Source: Phycisphaera sp. (GTDB lineage Bacteria > Planctomycetota > Phycisphaerae > Phycisphaerales > UBA1924). Taken from it: 64,000 nt of DNA. Made by a program: the position numbers and the translations under genes. A model generated the notes under the pieces. It saw nothing but the letters and a program-made list of their open reading frames with translations, did no database searches and was not told the DNA's origin. Of this stretch, positions 24,823-33,380 are shown in pieces (position 1 is the first letter of the stretch; each line of letters begins with the position of its first letter). Where the stretch lies: the NCBI GenBank assembly GCA_003712165.1, contig RHLH01000001.1, forward strand, positions 2,701,575 to 2,765,574, read 5' to 3'.

Positions 24823-25641
24823 ATGAGACTGTTTACCCCTGCTGCTTGCTCGCTAATCGCACTTAGTTGTGCTGCTCAAGCCGATGCCCAGGTCGTGTCG
24901 TTCGACAACTCCGACGGCGTATTCGCCTGGACACCTTCCTATGTCATTGGCGTGCCTGTGCTTATGCCAAAAACTCTAGATCTCACACTAAGCCCCAGCG
25001 ACAACCAGGTCTCACTCTCCGAACCGTTCAGGTCATTCAGTGTGACAAGTGATACACCCTCAACAAGTTCCCAGACCCTATTCGAACGGGTCGTTGGGTA
25101 TGACAAGAACGGCCGAGCTCAAATTGCCAAAGGCCAGCTCCATCAAGTCGGAGGAGATTCGTCTTTCATTGCTAAGACGTTTCAATCAGGCGATCAGATA
25201 GGCCCAAACGACACGTACGACCGTTCATCGGCGCTCTGGACACATTCATTCAGCAACACAAATAGGCTTGTGGGTGACAGAAACACGATCGGTGTTCGGT
25301 TTGCAACCGATGAAACCGGAGAATCGTATCACTACGGCTACATCGCGCTCGAATGGAAGCAAGACTTCGAATTCATAGCAATCGACGGTTTCCCGATCAC
25401 ACTCAGTCTCTACCAACCTGTCGCATGGGCCTACGAAACCACTCCTGATACGCCGATCATGGTCCCAGACGATCCATGCCTCGCCGACGTCAACGGCGAC
25501 GGCATGGCTACCCCCGCAGACTTTACCGCGTGGATCAACGCCTACAACAACAACCTCCCGACTTGCGACCAGAACGGCGACAACGCATGCACACCCACAG
25601 ACTTCACGGCATGGGTGAACAACTTCAACAGCGGGTGCTGA
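24823..25641 (+). CDS. Secreted protein with C-terminal dockerin-like (GC-type) domain
   Basis: 272 residues. A signal peptide (cleavage after QADAQ) leads a ~200-residue beta-rich ectodomain that I do not recognise. The C-terminus has two EF-hand-like calcium loops, DVNGDGMATPADFTAW and DQNGDNACTPTDFTAW, and ends in Gly-Cys. This tandem-loop ending with a terminal GC is the dockerin-type anchor found on many planctomycete exoproteins, thought to mark them for surface attachment. AGAGGAG lies 10 bases before the ATG. Base composition is visibly less GC-rich than its neighbours. Confidence 0.88.
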   Translation: MRLFTPAACSLIALSCAAQADAQVVSFDNSDGVFAWTPSYVIGVPVLMPKTLDLTLSPSDNQVSLSEPFRSFSVTSDTPSTSSQTLFERVVGYDKNGRAQIAKGQLHQVGGDSSFIAKTFQSGDQIGPNDTYDRSSALWTHSFSNTNRLVGDRNTIGVRFATDETGESYHYGYIALEWKQDFEFIAIDGFPITLSLYQPVAWAYETTPDTPIMVPDDPCLADVNGDGMATPADFTAWINAYNNNLPTCDQNGDNACTPTDFTAWVNNFNSGC

Positions 25642-25905
25642 TCAGTCCGGTCGCAGGTCTTCCAGCAGCCTGCTCTCGGAATGTAACTCACACATCGGAA
25701 TTCGAAACTCAGTCGAGATGAGCCACTTGAGGTGTGTGAGCACTCCCGCGACAGGTGCACCTGGCCCTCTCTGCTCAAGAATGCATGTCTGAATTAAGCC
25801 GGCAAGGTCTCCGACCGTCCGAACATCACATGCGTGCTCGTCCGAGATATTGATACCAAACGCGTCTTCGATCTACAGCACGAGTTCGATGGTCCCAAGT
25901 CCCAT
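25642..25905 (-). pseudogene. Remnant of an acyl carrier protein-like gene
   Basis: 88 codons in one frame from ATG 25905 to TGA 25642, interrupted by TAG at codon 11 (25873-25875). The translation resembles the second half of an acyl carrier protein: TIELVL, the stop, then IEDAFGINISDEHA and VRTVGDLAGLIQ. This is followed by a tail, VLTHLKWLISTEFRIPMC and SESRLLEDLRPD, of the kind I recall after some planctomycete carrier domains. The first half, with the phosphopantetheine serine, is missing because the manA-like gene ends right there. TAG differs from the glutamine codon CAG by one base. I infer gene decay; a stop-codon readthrough is unlikely because the N-terminus is absent too. Confidence 0.65.
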
Positions 25906-25907
25906 CG

Positions 25908-26921
25908 TCAGATCACATCGACAACAAGCGCCCGTGTCCCGGGCCCGCCTCGCAAGACAGCGTCTTGCGCACACGCGGCAGGGATCAGCACCGTCTGCCC
26001 CGGATCGAGCGCGATCTCGTCGAACGACTCGCTCCTGCTCGCGAGCGATGCGCCCATGGTCTGCAGCATCATGACCGCCGAGCACACGCCTTTGTCGGCA
26101 ACAACCCTTTCCTCGCAGTGCGCCGAGAGCTGGCGCACGCGGAATGTGTCCTTGTCGACGAGAAGGCCATCCTTCTCAACGCTCACGGCCTTGGGTGGAT
26201 CCTCAAAGAGTGTCGATTCGAGCGCCTGCTCGATGTGCAGCTCGCGCGCGGGGCGGTTGTACTTCTGGATCCAGTCGAATACACGGAAGGTCGTGTCGCT
26301 TGGCGTTTGAACCTCCGCGACGAGCACGCCCGCGCCGAGCGCGTGGATCGTCCCAGTCGGGAGATCGTGCATCTCCCCTACCACCGCGGGCACCGCGCTC
26401 AGCAAGTCAGGCACGCGCCCGGACGAGATCGCGTCGCGGTAATCAGCCTCCGTTACACCAGGCTTGAAGCCCTTGTAGATCACCGGCTCCTCGCCCCGCT
26501 CGCCCTTCTCAGCAGCAAGCACGAACCAGCACTCTGTCTTGGGCGTCGCCTCCGGGTGCGCTTCTGCGTACGCGGGCGATGGGTGCACCTGCACCGAGAG
26601 GTGCTGGTGTGCATCGAGTAGCTTCATGAGCAGCGGGAAGCCCCCACGCTCGGTCGGGCTCGCGTGACCGAGCAGCCCTGTCCCCCACTGACGCATCGCC
26701 GCCTGGATGGTCTTCCTCGCCAGCGGCCCGTTCGAGATCACCGAACGCCGAGCGCCGCCGCCCGCACCAGAAGGAGCCGTCGCGTCGAGATCCGCGATCT
26801 CCCAGCTCTCGCCGATGCTCGCGCCAGCGGGGAGCGGCTTCCCCAGCGATGACAGCCGTCGTCCGCCCCAGACTTTCTCCAGGAGCATGGGCTCGAATGT
26901 CAGCGGGTACGGGTCACTCAT
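25908..26921 (-). CDS. manA: Mannose-6-phosphate isomerase, class I (short form)
   Basis: 337 residues, the size of the shorter Bacillus-type enzymes. The cupin metal site is visible: the histidine of LSVQVHPSPAYA, the glutamate of TPKTECWFVL and the later histidine of TGTIHALGAG. LLEKVWGGRRL at the N-terminus is also family-typical. It interconverts mannose-6-phosphate and fructose-6-phosphate for GDP-mannose and glycan supply. Its start overlaps the end of the UvrC-like gene by 8 bases, so the two are co-transcribed, although their functions seem unrelated. Confidence 0.9.
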   Translation of the reverse strand: MSDPYPLTFEPMLLEKVWGGRRLSSLGKPLPAGASIGESWEIADLDATAPSGAGGGARRSVISNGPLARKTIQAAMRQWGTGLLGHASPTERGGFPLLMKLLDAHQHLSVQVHPSPAYAEAHPEATPKTECWFVLAAEKGERGEEPVIYKGFKPGVTEADYRDAISSGRVPDLLSAVPAVVGEMHDLPTGTIHALGAGVLVAEVQTPSDTTFRVFDWIQKYNRPARELHIEQALESTLFEDPPKAVSVEKDGLLVDKDTFRVRQLSAHCEERVVADKGVCSAVMMLQTMGASLASRSESFDEIALDPGQTVLIPAACAQDAVLRGGPGTRALVVDVI

Positions 26922-28065
26922 CGCGCGGGGCGTTCCTTCGTTGGTCCGGCTGGTCCGCTCTCGGGGTCTTCACGACCCGTCTGGCAGCTTGCAACAGTAT
27001 CGACCCTTCGAGCCTGTCGATCCGCACGAACCCGGGTCCACCTCGGCTCGGTCTGAGCAGTTCACGCCCGAGAACCCCGAGCACGCCCAGGTCGCCGCAC
27101 CCTTGGAGGCCTCTGAACGAGCCCAGAGCGGCTAACACGCTCGCCGAGGCAGCGACAGCAGCCGCCTCACCGGCTTCGAGTTCCAACTCGCACGCTCTGG
27201 CCCAGCGTCCACGATCGACCGCGAGCACCGCTGCCACACCAGCGCGATCACCCTGCGTCACAACCGCATACGAGTGCATGCCAAGGTCCGCGACGACCCC
27301 GGCATATCGCTTGTCGAACGCGTCCCACGACGAGAGATCAGACTTGCACTGGGCCGCAACCTCGAAGTCCTCGGCGAGCGCGGCCTCGCGCATGCGCTCG
27401 TTGATCTCACCTCGCCTCGCCTCCGCAACCGACGCATCGAACGCGAGCGCCTCTGCAAGCCTCAACTCATACGCCCCGAGCGACTCCGACCCGTCGCATG
27501 CGCCCGGGCACTTTCCCATCTCTTTGTACGCGCAGGCTCTCCCGGCTGGCGCTTTGTGCAACTCGTCCGGGTATCTGCACAGCTCGAACGCTGCATCGAG
27601 GTTCGACGCGTGTCGTCTAACCCCCTTCTTCTCAAGGAATGGGCCGATGACGCGCATCGATTCATCAAATGCCGCTGGATCTGTCTCCCACACCCACTCC
27701 GCGCGAGACGCGTCGGTGTGCGTGGCGAGCCACCAGATGCGGAGCTTGCGCGTCACGCGGTCGTGGAGCCCCGGATCGAGCACAGCCGACTCCCGGATGA
27801 ACGCGAGGTCCGCCTCGAAGATCGAGAGGCAGCGCATGATCTCGTACGTACCCGCGACGGGGCGCAGGTCGTTCGCCCCCTCGGCTTGCGGACCGAGCCT
27901 CGCGGCTAGGAATGAGCGTGCATCGCCGCTGGCCGCGAGCGAGATGACCTTGCCCGCCGTGTCGCGCACGCAGACCACCCCGTATGAAGCGGGGATGGTC
28001 TGAATCTGTTCTTCAGTGATTCCGCCCGGAGCGGGAACCCGCGATGACCAGACTGGGTCATTCAC
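26914..28065 (-). CDS. UvrC-like protein without nuclease domain
   Basis: 383 residues. The N-terminal ~90 residues fit a degenerate GIY-YIG fold (SYGVVCVRDTAGKVISLAAS, then DARSFLAARL). A cysteine cluster follows, CAYKEMGKCPGACDGSES, as in the region of UvrC after its GIY-YIG domain. Then comes a UVR-like helix pair (AALAEDFEVAAQCKSDLSSW), the segment that contacts UvrB. The RNase H-like endonuclease and HhH domains of true UvrC are absent, and UvrC is normally over 600 residues. It could be a repair accessory factor or a divergent Cho-like nuclease. There is no clear Shine-Dalgarno; coupling to the FabZ-like gene 29 bases upstream is likely. Confidence 0.75.
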   Translation of the reverse strand: MNDPVWSSRVPAPGGITEEQIQTIPASYGVVCVRDTAGKVISLAASGDARSFLAARLGPQAEGANDLRPVAGTYEIMRCLSIFEADLAFIRESAVLDPGLHDRVTRKLRIWWLATHTDASRAEWVWETDPAAFDESMRVIGPFLEKKGVRRHASNLDAAFELCRYPDELHKAPAGRACAYKEMGKCPGACDGSESLGAYELRLAEALAFDASVAEARRGEINERMREAALAEDFEVAAQCKSDLSSWDAFDKRYAGVVADLGMHSYAVVTQGDRAGVAAVLAVDRGRWARACELELEAGEAAAVAASASVLAALGSFRGLQGCGDLGVLGVLGRELLRPSRGGPGFVRIDRLEGSILLQAARRVVKTPRADQPDQRRNAPRDE

Positions 28066-28094
28066 ACCGGGCCCTCGGGCCAGAACAAAGGCGG

Positions 28095-28637
28095 CTAGCC
28101 GTCGGCCTTGGCCTTCTTCTCGGGAAGCACCATGCCGCGCAGCTCAGCCTCGAACGCGATCTTGTTGTCAACGATCCCCTGCACACCCGCGCTGTAGCCC
28201 CGGCTGCCGAAGCGCAGCTCCTTGGCCAGGATGTACAGGTCGTCATCGACCGTGACCGCGTTGCGGAACGAGCAATCATTGATCCGGAGGAATGCTGCGG
28301 GCGAGGGCATGCCCCGGCGGATGTTGAACATCCAGCACATCAGCTGCGCCGCGGCCTCAACCATGATGACGCCAGGCAGCAAGGGCAGATCCGGGAAGTG
28401 GCCCGGCACCCAGAACTCACCGGCGCGCACCTGCTTCAGACCGATGATCTCGGTGTAGTCCTCGCTGGCGTACACCACAGCGTCCAAGAGCGACATATCG
28501 CCCCTGTGGGGGATCCACTCGTGGATCCCCTCCTTGTCCGACACGCGCGCGGTGATATCCACGCCGCTCACATCGAACAGCAGCGCACTCGGATCCTCAA
28601 GCATGAGAGGCGATCCCGAAGAGATCACATCACCCAT
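28095..28637 (-). CDS. FabZ-like 3-hydroxyacyl-ACP dehydratase (hot-dog fold)
   Basis: 180 residues. The catalytic helix region reads FWVPGHFPDLPLLPGVIM followed by EAAAQLMCW, with the active-site histidine in GHFP and the glutamate 14 residues later. PHRGDMSLLDAV matches the PHRyPmLLvD motif of FabZ. An extended N-terminus of ~45 residues is unusual. FabZ-type enzymes remove water from 3-hydroxyacyl-ACP in fatty-acid synthesis; the variant here could act on a specialised acyl chain. GGGAG lies 7 bases before the ATG. The gene lies in the same run as the carrier-protein remnant 2.2 kb downstream. Confidence 0.85.
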   Translation of the reverse strand: MGDVISSGSPLMLEDPSALLFDVSGVDITARVSDKEGIHEWIPHRGDMSLLDAVVYASEDYTEIIGLKQVRAGEFWVPGHFPDLPLLPGVIMVEAAAQLMCWMFNIRRGMPSPAAFLRINDCSFRNAVTVDDDLYILAKELRFGSRGYSAGVQGIVDNKIAFEAELRGMVLPEKKAKADG

Positions 28638-28671
28638 CTTCCTGCTCCCGTCGCCAGGCTACGAGACCCGA

Positions 28672-28848
28672 TCAGCCGGGCTGATCACGGAGGGCCAGGA
28701 TCTCCTTGCGGATGTCCTGAGCGAGATTACGGACGTCCTGGAGCGACTTGCGGGCACGCGTGCCTGCAGCCTTGTTGCCGCCCTCGGCCTTGGCAATATC
28801 GTCCTCAGCCTCCGTCACGATCTGCTTCAGCTTCTCGAATGACTCCAT
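28672..28848 (-). CDS. Histone H1-like protein, Hc1 family
   Basis: 58 residues from ATG 28848, chosen because AGGAG lies 8 bases upstream; the frame upstream adds only an unsupported extension. The sequence MESFEKLKQIV and GNKAAGTRARKSLQDVRNL matches the N-terminal helical domain of the chlamydial Hc1 family, which is widespread in Planctomycetes and Chlamydiae. It lacks the long lysine-rich tail of chlamydial Hc1, so it is the short form. It should bind DNA and affect nucleoid compaction. Confidence 0.87.
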   Translation of the reverse strand: MESFEKLKQIVTEAEDDIAKAEGGNKAAGTRARKSLQDVRNLAQDIRKEILALRDQPG

Positions 28849-28933
28849 GCCGATTACTCCTATCGGGGTCTGTGACGTGTTCATAGCCGGCTACACGCCG
28901 GGAAGGAAGCCCACGAGCGGCCCCCGGTGAGCT

Positions 28934-28963
28934 ATATCATCCCGATCTGAGCCGCTCAGGCAA
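28934..28963 (-). promoter_or_regulatory. Candidate promoter for the Hc1-like gene
   Basis: On the minus strand TTGCCT (28963-28958) and TGATAT (28939-28934) are separated by 18 bases. This would give a leader of about 80 bases before ATG 28848. Just upstream (28971-28998) the DNA is AT-rich with two copies of GGTATTT 11 bases apart, a possible UP-type element or the 3' end of the preceding transcript. Confidence 0.4.
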
Positions 28964-28998
28964 GCTCAACCCCAAAATACCTTATAAATACCAAAAAT

Positions 28999-30015
28999 TT
29001 ACGCGAGCAGCTTGGAGGAGATCCGCTCGGTCAGCTCGAGCGCCCGCGACAAGTACTTCGAGTCGCCCTCGACACCGAAGAAACTCGGCGCACAGGCCGC
29101 CATGAGCATGCGCTTGATGTCTGCGAGCTCCGAATCGTGCTCTTCGACCGCGAGCCCACGCTCTTTGCGCAGCTTGCGCATCTGTCTGACTGGTTTGATG
29201 CCGAACAGCTTCTCCTCGTGACCCCAGAACAGATGCTCCAGGTACACCGCGTCCTCGACCCAGTGCCCCGCGTGCACGAGTGCAAGGTCAATCAGCACGC
29301 AGCGGTCTGGATGATCCGAATGGGGCTCCATGTGCATCGCGTTGCCCGGGTGCAGGTCGCCGTGACACCACGTGTTGATCGATCGCGATTCCCACTTGCT
29401 GAGCGCCACGGGCAGCGTCTTGTGCGCCGCAGCGATCGCCTTCTTCCACCTCTTGGCTTCGTCGATGGGGTTATCCCTGACCCATACCTTTGATTGCTCG
29501 AGCGCACCCGACCAATCGGGGGTCGCCGGGGGCTCGCCCATCGCGATCCCCTGCGCATCGGCGCGGGCCTGAAATTCAACCGCAGCGTTCAGTAGCCCTG
29601 TCATCGAACGCTCGGTCAGGTCACCGGCGACCGTCTTGCCCTCGAGCCGCTCGATCACGAGCCACCCGAGGTCGTGACCGCCGAGTTCGGCGCCCGATCC
29701 GAGCACCCGCGGCGTGGGGTGGGGTGTCTGCCCGTTCACAACATCGCGGTCCAGGCCGTGGTCGCCGAGCCGGACGGTCCAGTTGAGCTCGGTCGATCCG
29801 ACGGGCAGCTTCACAATGACGGGAACATCGCCCGTTTCGTTATCGCTCCACGTGGAATACCCCGTGGCTGCACCGCCACGCTGCCATGATGCTCTGAACC
29901 ATTCGATCTCGCCGAGCCGACCTTCGCAAGAGGTCCTGATCACGGGTTCAAGCGATCGGGCGAGCGCCGCCGGATCATCACCCGCATCCGTCTGTCCGTT
30001 TCCGGAAGCGATCAT
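28999..30015 (-). CDS. Aminoglycoside phosphotransferase-like kinase
   Basis: 338 residues with the APH/choline-kinase fold. The catalytic loop is WCHGDLHPGNAM and the metal-binding aspartate follows in CVLIDLALVHAGHWVEDAV. The N-lobe nucleotide-binding strand is VPVIVKLPVGS. The family includes kinases for small hydroxyl-bearing metabolites and some antibiotic-resistance enzymes; nothing here points to resistance. AGGAGG lies 13 bases before the ATG, a little far. It is separated from rsmA upstream by 38 bases and may share its transcript. Confidence 0.85.
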   Translation of the reverse strand: MIASGNGQTDAGDDPAALARSLEPVIRTSCEGRLGEIEWFRASWQRGGAATGYSTWSDNETGDVPVIVKLPVGSTELNWTVRLGDHGLDRDVVNGQTPHPTPRVLGSGAELGGHDLGWLVIERLEGKTVAGDLTERSMTGLLNAAVEFQARADAQGIAMGEPPATPDWSGALEQSKVWVRDNPIDEAKRWKKAIAAAHKTLPVALSKWESRSINTWCHGDLHPGNAMHMEPHSDHPDRCVLIDLALVHAGHWVEDAVYLEHLFWGHEEKLFGIKPVRQMRKLRKERGLAVEEHDSELADIKRMLMAACAPSFFGVEGDSKYLSRALELTERISSKLLA

Positions 30016-30053
30016 GCGTCTCGAAGCCTCCTGCCTCGGGTGTCTGTTGCAGT

Positions 30054-30872
30054 CTACCGCGCCGACTGGGCTTTATACAACGAGAGAAACTCCTCAGGCG
30101 AGAGTGATTCCGCCCGACGGCTCGTATCGAACCCCTCGGGCACCGGAGCGTCACGTCCGATCACACTCCCGAGCTGCTTGCGACGCTGTCCGAGCAGTTT
30201 CTGGCAGAACATTGCGAACATCCTGCGATCAAAGTCCTTGCGCAATTCTCGCGGCACAACCGACACCATCGCGCTGGCAACATCGGGCTGTGGCCAGAAA
30301 CACTCGCGGGGCAGCTTGGCGACCAACTCAACACTCGAAAAGAGCTGCGCCACGACCGAAATCACACCAAACGCCTTCGTGCCGGGCTCAGCCATGAGCC
30401 TGTCGGCGACCTCCTTCTGGATCGTCACGAACTGCCCCAAACAGGTCGGCCACTCAAGCATGAGCGTGAGCATCAGAGGGGTCGCGGCTCCATAAGGCAG
30501 GTTCGCGACAAGTGTAAAATCACGATCACCCAGCTGCGACGCGATCGCGCGCGAGACCTCGTGCTTTGACTCCAGACAGTCACCCTCGATCAGCGTGAAT
30601 CGCTCATGCTCGCCCAATCGATCGCGGAGCAGGTCAGCCATGTCTGCGTCGAGCTCGCACGCGACAACCTCACACCCCCGGTCGAGTAATTCTTCGGTCA
30701 TCGTCCCCGTTCCGGGACCGACCTCAAGCACGAGATCGCCCTCGCCGATGCCCGAGGCGTCAACAAGCTTGCGGATGAGGTTGTGGTCGATCAGAAAGTT
30801 CTGCCCGAGCTTGTGCCGGGGCGACATGCATCGTTCTTCGAGGATCTCTTTGATCTGCGCGAGGGTCTGCAT
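30054..30872 (-). CDS. rsmA: 16S rRNA (adenine1518/1519-N6) dimethyltransferase
   Basis: About 272 residues, the family length. N-terminal HKLGQNFLIDHNLI is the RsmA/KsgA hallmark. SAM motif I is VLEVGPGTGTMTEEL, motif II CELDADM, and the catalytic motif IV is NLPYGAATPLM. It dimethylates two adenines near the 3' end of 16S rRNA during ribosome assembly. I chose ATG 30872, two bases after the upstream stop; a GTG at 30881 would overlap it. It is coupled to the HAD phosphatase gene. Confidence 0.95.
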   Translation of the reverse strand: MQTLAQIKEILEERCMSPRHKLGQNFLIDHNLIRKLVDASGIGEGDLVLEVGPGTGTMTEELLDRGCEVVACELDADMADLLRDRLGEHERFTLIEGDCLESKHEVSRAIASQLGDRDFTLVANLPYGAATPLMLTLMLEWPTCLGQFVTIQKEVADRLMAEPGTKAFGVISVVAQLFSSVELVAKLPRECFWPQPDVASAMVSVVPRELRKDFDRRMFAMFCQKLLGQRRKQLGSVIGRDAPVPEGFDTSRRAESLSPEEFLSLYKAQSAR

Positions 30873-30874
30873 CG

Positions 30875-31777
30875 TTACCACTCACCGGCCAGGATCTGGC
30901 CGATCGCGTGCGCCACGCCAGACTCGTTGTGATCGAGCGTGACCCGATCTGCGAGGTCGTGGATCTCATCGATCGCGTTGGCCATCGCGATGCCCAGCCC
31001 AGCGCTACGGATCATCGAGATGTCGTTGACCTGATCCCCGACCGCAGCGGTCCGCGACGGGTCGATCCCGAGCGACTGGCACACCCACGTGATGCCCGCC
31101 CACTTGTGCGCCAGCGAATCGAACACCTCGAGGATATGAAACTCGCCGTCGAATCCAGGCACGTGCTCGCGGGACGTCACCGCGGGGAACGAGTGGAGCG
31201 TCACCCTCTCACCCATCAGCGCATCGATCTCGTCTCGCAGCGGCATGGTGAAGCTCGACGGGCCGCACGCGCCGACGCGAACCGTCCACTCGGGGTGCTC
31301 ATCCTCATCCATCGTCTCGATATTGCGCCGAGACAGATCCATGTGGTCGAGCCACCACGCGGTGACCGGGTGTAGGTCGTGCCCCTCCTCGCCCGACACA
31401 ACGAGGTAATCAAACCCCGACGCCTTGCGGTCCTTGAGCACCAACGCCGCGTGCCCCGCGTCGTTGAGCACATCGACTACGCCCCGGGCGATGGACTCTC
31501 GCATCGCAAACCGGTGAAGCGTCTCACCAGTAGCCGGATCGACAACCATCGACCCGCCAGCTGTCACCATCGGGTGCGCAGCACGAACAGCTTTCGCGGC
31601 GAACGCGCTCTCGGCGTAGTTCCGGCCCGTGCAGAGCAGCACCGCCAGCCCGGCTTCCCTCGCTCGATCGATCGCCTCGATGTTCTGCTCGGACACGCCG
31701 CCCTGCCTGTCGACGAGCGTGCCGTCGATATCGATCGCGATCAGGTCATAAGCCAGGTTGGTTTTGGGGTTGTTCAC
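30875..31777 (-). CDS. HAD-superfamily Cof-type phosphatase
   Basis: About 300 residues. Motif I is AIDIDGTLVD (nucleophile and acid/base aspartates), motif II is the threonine in LCTGRNY, and motif IV is GDQVNDISMI. The long insert between motifs II and III is a type-IIB cap as in Cof/YidA sugar-phosphate phosphatases. The start is GTG 31777, with a TACGCT box 6 bases upstream and no Shine-Dalgarno, so it may have its own leaderless promoter. The substrate is probably a phosphorylated sugar or cofactor. Confidence 0.88.
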   Translation of the reverse strand: MNNPKTNLAYDLIAIDIDGTLVDRQGGVSEQNIEAIDRAREAGLAVLLCTGRNYAESAFAAKAVRAAHPMVTAGGSMVVDPATGETLHRFAMRESIARGVVDVLNDAGHAALVLKDRKASGFDYLVVSGEEGHDLHPVTAWWLDHMDLSRRNIETMDEDEHPEWTVRVGACGPSSFTMPLRDEIDALMGERVTLHSFPAVTSREHVPGFDGEFHILEVFDSLAHKWAGITWVCQSLGIDPSRTAAVGDQVNDISMIRSAGLGIAMANAIDEIHDLADRVTLDHNESGVAHAIGQILAGEW

Positions 31778-31802
31778 GCGATGAGCGTACGCGCGAGGTT
31801 GC

Positions 31803-33380
31803 TCACTCGCCGTTGTTCTTGTGGCCGAACGTGATGCTGTTCTTGCCCGCTCGCTTGGATTCCATCGCCAGCTGATCCGCCTTGCGGAGAAGCTCGTCTG
31901 GAGTCGCGCCGTCCCATGGGAAGGTCGCAAGGCCCCCCGAGATCGTCAGCCTGCCCGGCGCGTCGATGCCGAGCCTCGGGAAACGCTGCTCGGTGATCGC
32001 CCGCTGGAAGCGCTCGGCGACCACCTCGAAGTTCTCGGGATGATTCGAATTCTGATCTCGCGGGCCCTCTGGCTCGTAGAAGATCACGGCGAACTCGTCG
32101 CCCCCGATCCTGCAGATCCGGTCCGTGGGTCTGGTCAGAGAGTGCAGCAGGTTCACCGTTTCGCGCAGGATCACATCCCCCGCCTCGTGGCCCATCTCGT
32201 CGTTGAACTGCTTGAAGTTATCGAGATCAAAGACGAGCACGGTCAGCATCCGGCGCTGATCTCTCGCCTGCTCGATCGCCGCGGTCAGGAACCGATCGAA
32301 GTATCGCCTGTTCCACGCGCCGCTCACGCGGTCGGTCATCGCCTCAGCGCGAAGCCTCCGCTGCTGATCTGCGAGCGCGAGCCAGCCCGCGAGCCAACGC
32401 GCGTGCTCCTGCAGCAGCTGCTGGTCTGCCTCTGCATGCTCTGATCGCGGCCGCAATGACTCGGGATCGTCCCCGCTTGCGAGATACCCGAACCGCTTGC
32501 CGTCGAACTCGACCGCGATCGCGCCGCGGAGCGTGCCAGCGCCTGGCTCGGTCGTCGAGATGAATTCGAGATCGGCTCTGCCCACGCGTGCACGGAGCAT
32601 GTCCATCGCGGGTTCGATCATGCCCCTGCCGCCCAGCATCGCAGCGACCAGTGCGCCGTCGCCGGCGCTCGCAACGATCGGTCCTCCGCCGGACGGCCCT
32701 GTGCGAGGCTCTTGTTCCACCGGCGGTGTCTGCGAAACCGCGGGGGGTTCGTGCACGACCACCTGTGCGGGCTCTGGATCGGAGACAGGCATCGGGGCCA
32801 CATGATCTTGCTGCTGAGCTACAGCAGGCTCATCACCCATCGACTCGTCGGCAGAATCATCAGCAGAGTCATCCATGAGCGGGTGAAACGCGGGCTCAGC
32901 CTCTTCCTCTTCGGGCGAGCTCGGCGCAGTCTCGAAAATGGGCGTCTCGCCATGCTCTTCATGCGCAGGGGGCTCGCCGTGGATCAGCTTGCGGAGTTCG
33001 TCTGTCGAGATCGTGGGTTCCACTACACCCTGATACGCCGCGGGCACCGGCGTGTTCGGTTCGAAGGCGGCGTACACAACAGCCTCGGGCTCGATCCGGC
33101 GCACCGCCGCAACAAACTCCTCTGGAGTCCCCGAGCGCCCCGCTATATCGGCGCCATCGCCAACGATGACAACCGTTCGCTCGGCGCTCGCGCCGACAGG
33201 GTTGGCCAGCTCACCTATCGCGTCGAGAGGCGATTTCACCCGGATGAGTTCAATATCCGGGTCAAGCCTGAGTTTGGCATCGAGCCCTGTTCGCCCGACG
33301 AGCACAACGATCGCCGAGATTGGCTCGGGTGTGTGCGAGCCCGGGAACGAGCCTTGGGATGTGCCTTGGCCGCCCATCAT
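31803..33380 (-). CDS. Diguanylate cyclase (GGDEF) with degenerate N-terminal receiver-like domain
   Basis: 525 residues. The C-terminal GGDEF domain is intact (active site RIGGDEFAVIF), with an allosteric inhibitory RxxD (RPTD) five residues before it, so product feedback is expected. The first ~120 residues look Rossmann/receiver-like without a phospho-acceptor aspartate I can recognise. A long acidic low-complexity linker (residues ~140-230) and a GAF-like stretch before the GGDEF follow. It should make cyclic di-GMP. Its start overlaps the upstream gene (TGATG), which encodes another receiver-like protein, so they probably act together. Confidence 0.88.
   Translation of the reverse strand: MMGGQGTSQGSFPGSHTPEPISAIVVLVGRTGLDAKLRLDPDIELIRVKSPLDAIGELANPVGASAERTVVIVGDGADIAGRSGTPEEFVAAVRRIEPEAVVYAAFEPNTPVPAAYQGVVEPTISTDELRKLIHGEPPAHEEHGETPIFETAPSSPEEEEAEPAFHPLMDDSADDSADESMGDEPAVAQQQDHVAPMPVSDPEPAQVVVHEPPAVSQTPPVEQEPRTGPSGGGPIVASAGDGALVAAMLGGRGMIEPAMDMLRARVGRADLEFISTTEPGAGTLRGAIAVEFDGKRFGYLASGDDPESLRPRSEHAEADQQLLQEHARWLAGWLALADQQRRLRAEAMTDRVSGAWNRRYFDRFLTAAIEQARDQRRMLTVLVFDLDNFKQFNDEMGHEAGDVILRETVNLLHSLTRPTDRICRIGGDEFAVIFYEPEGPRDQNSNHPENFEVVAERFQRAITEQRFPRLGIDAPGRLTISGGLATFPWDGATPDELLRKADQLAMESKRAGKNSITFGHKNNGE

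Noticed and set aside
28670..28686. Inverted repeat GATCAGCC-G-GGCTGATC at the hc1 stop codon
   Set aside because: Centre of one base cannot form a hairpin loop, there is no T-tract, and it lies inside coding sequence, so chance is likely.
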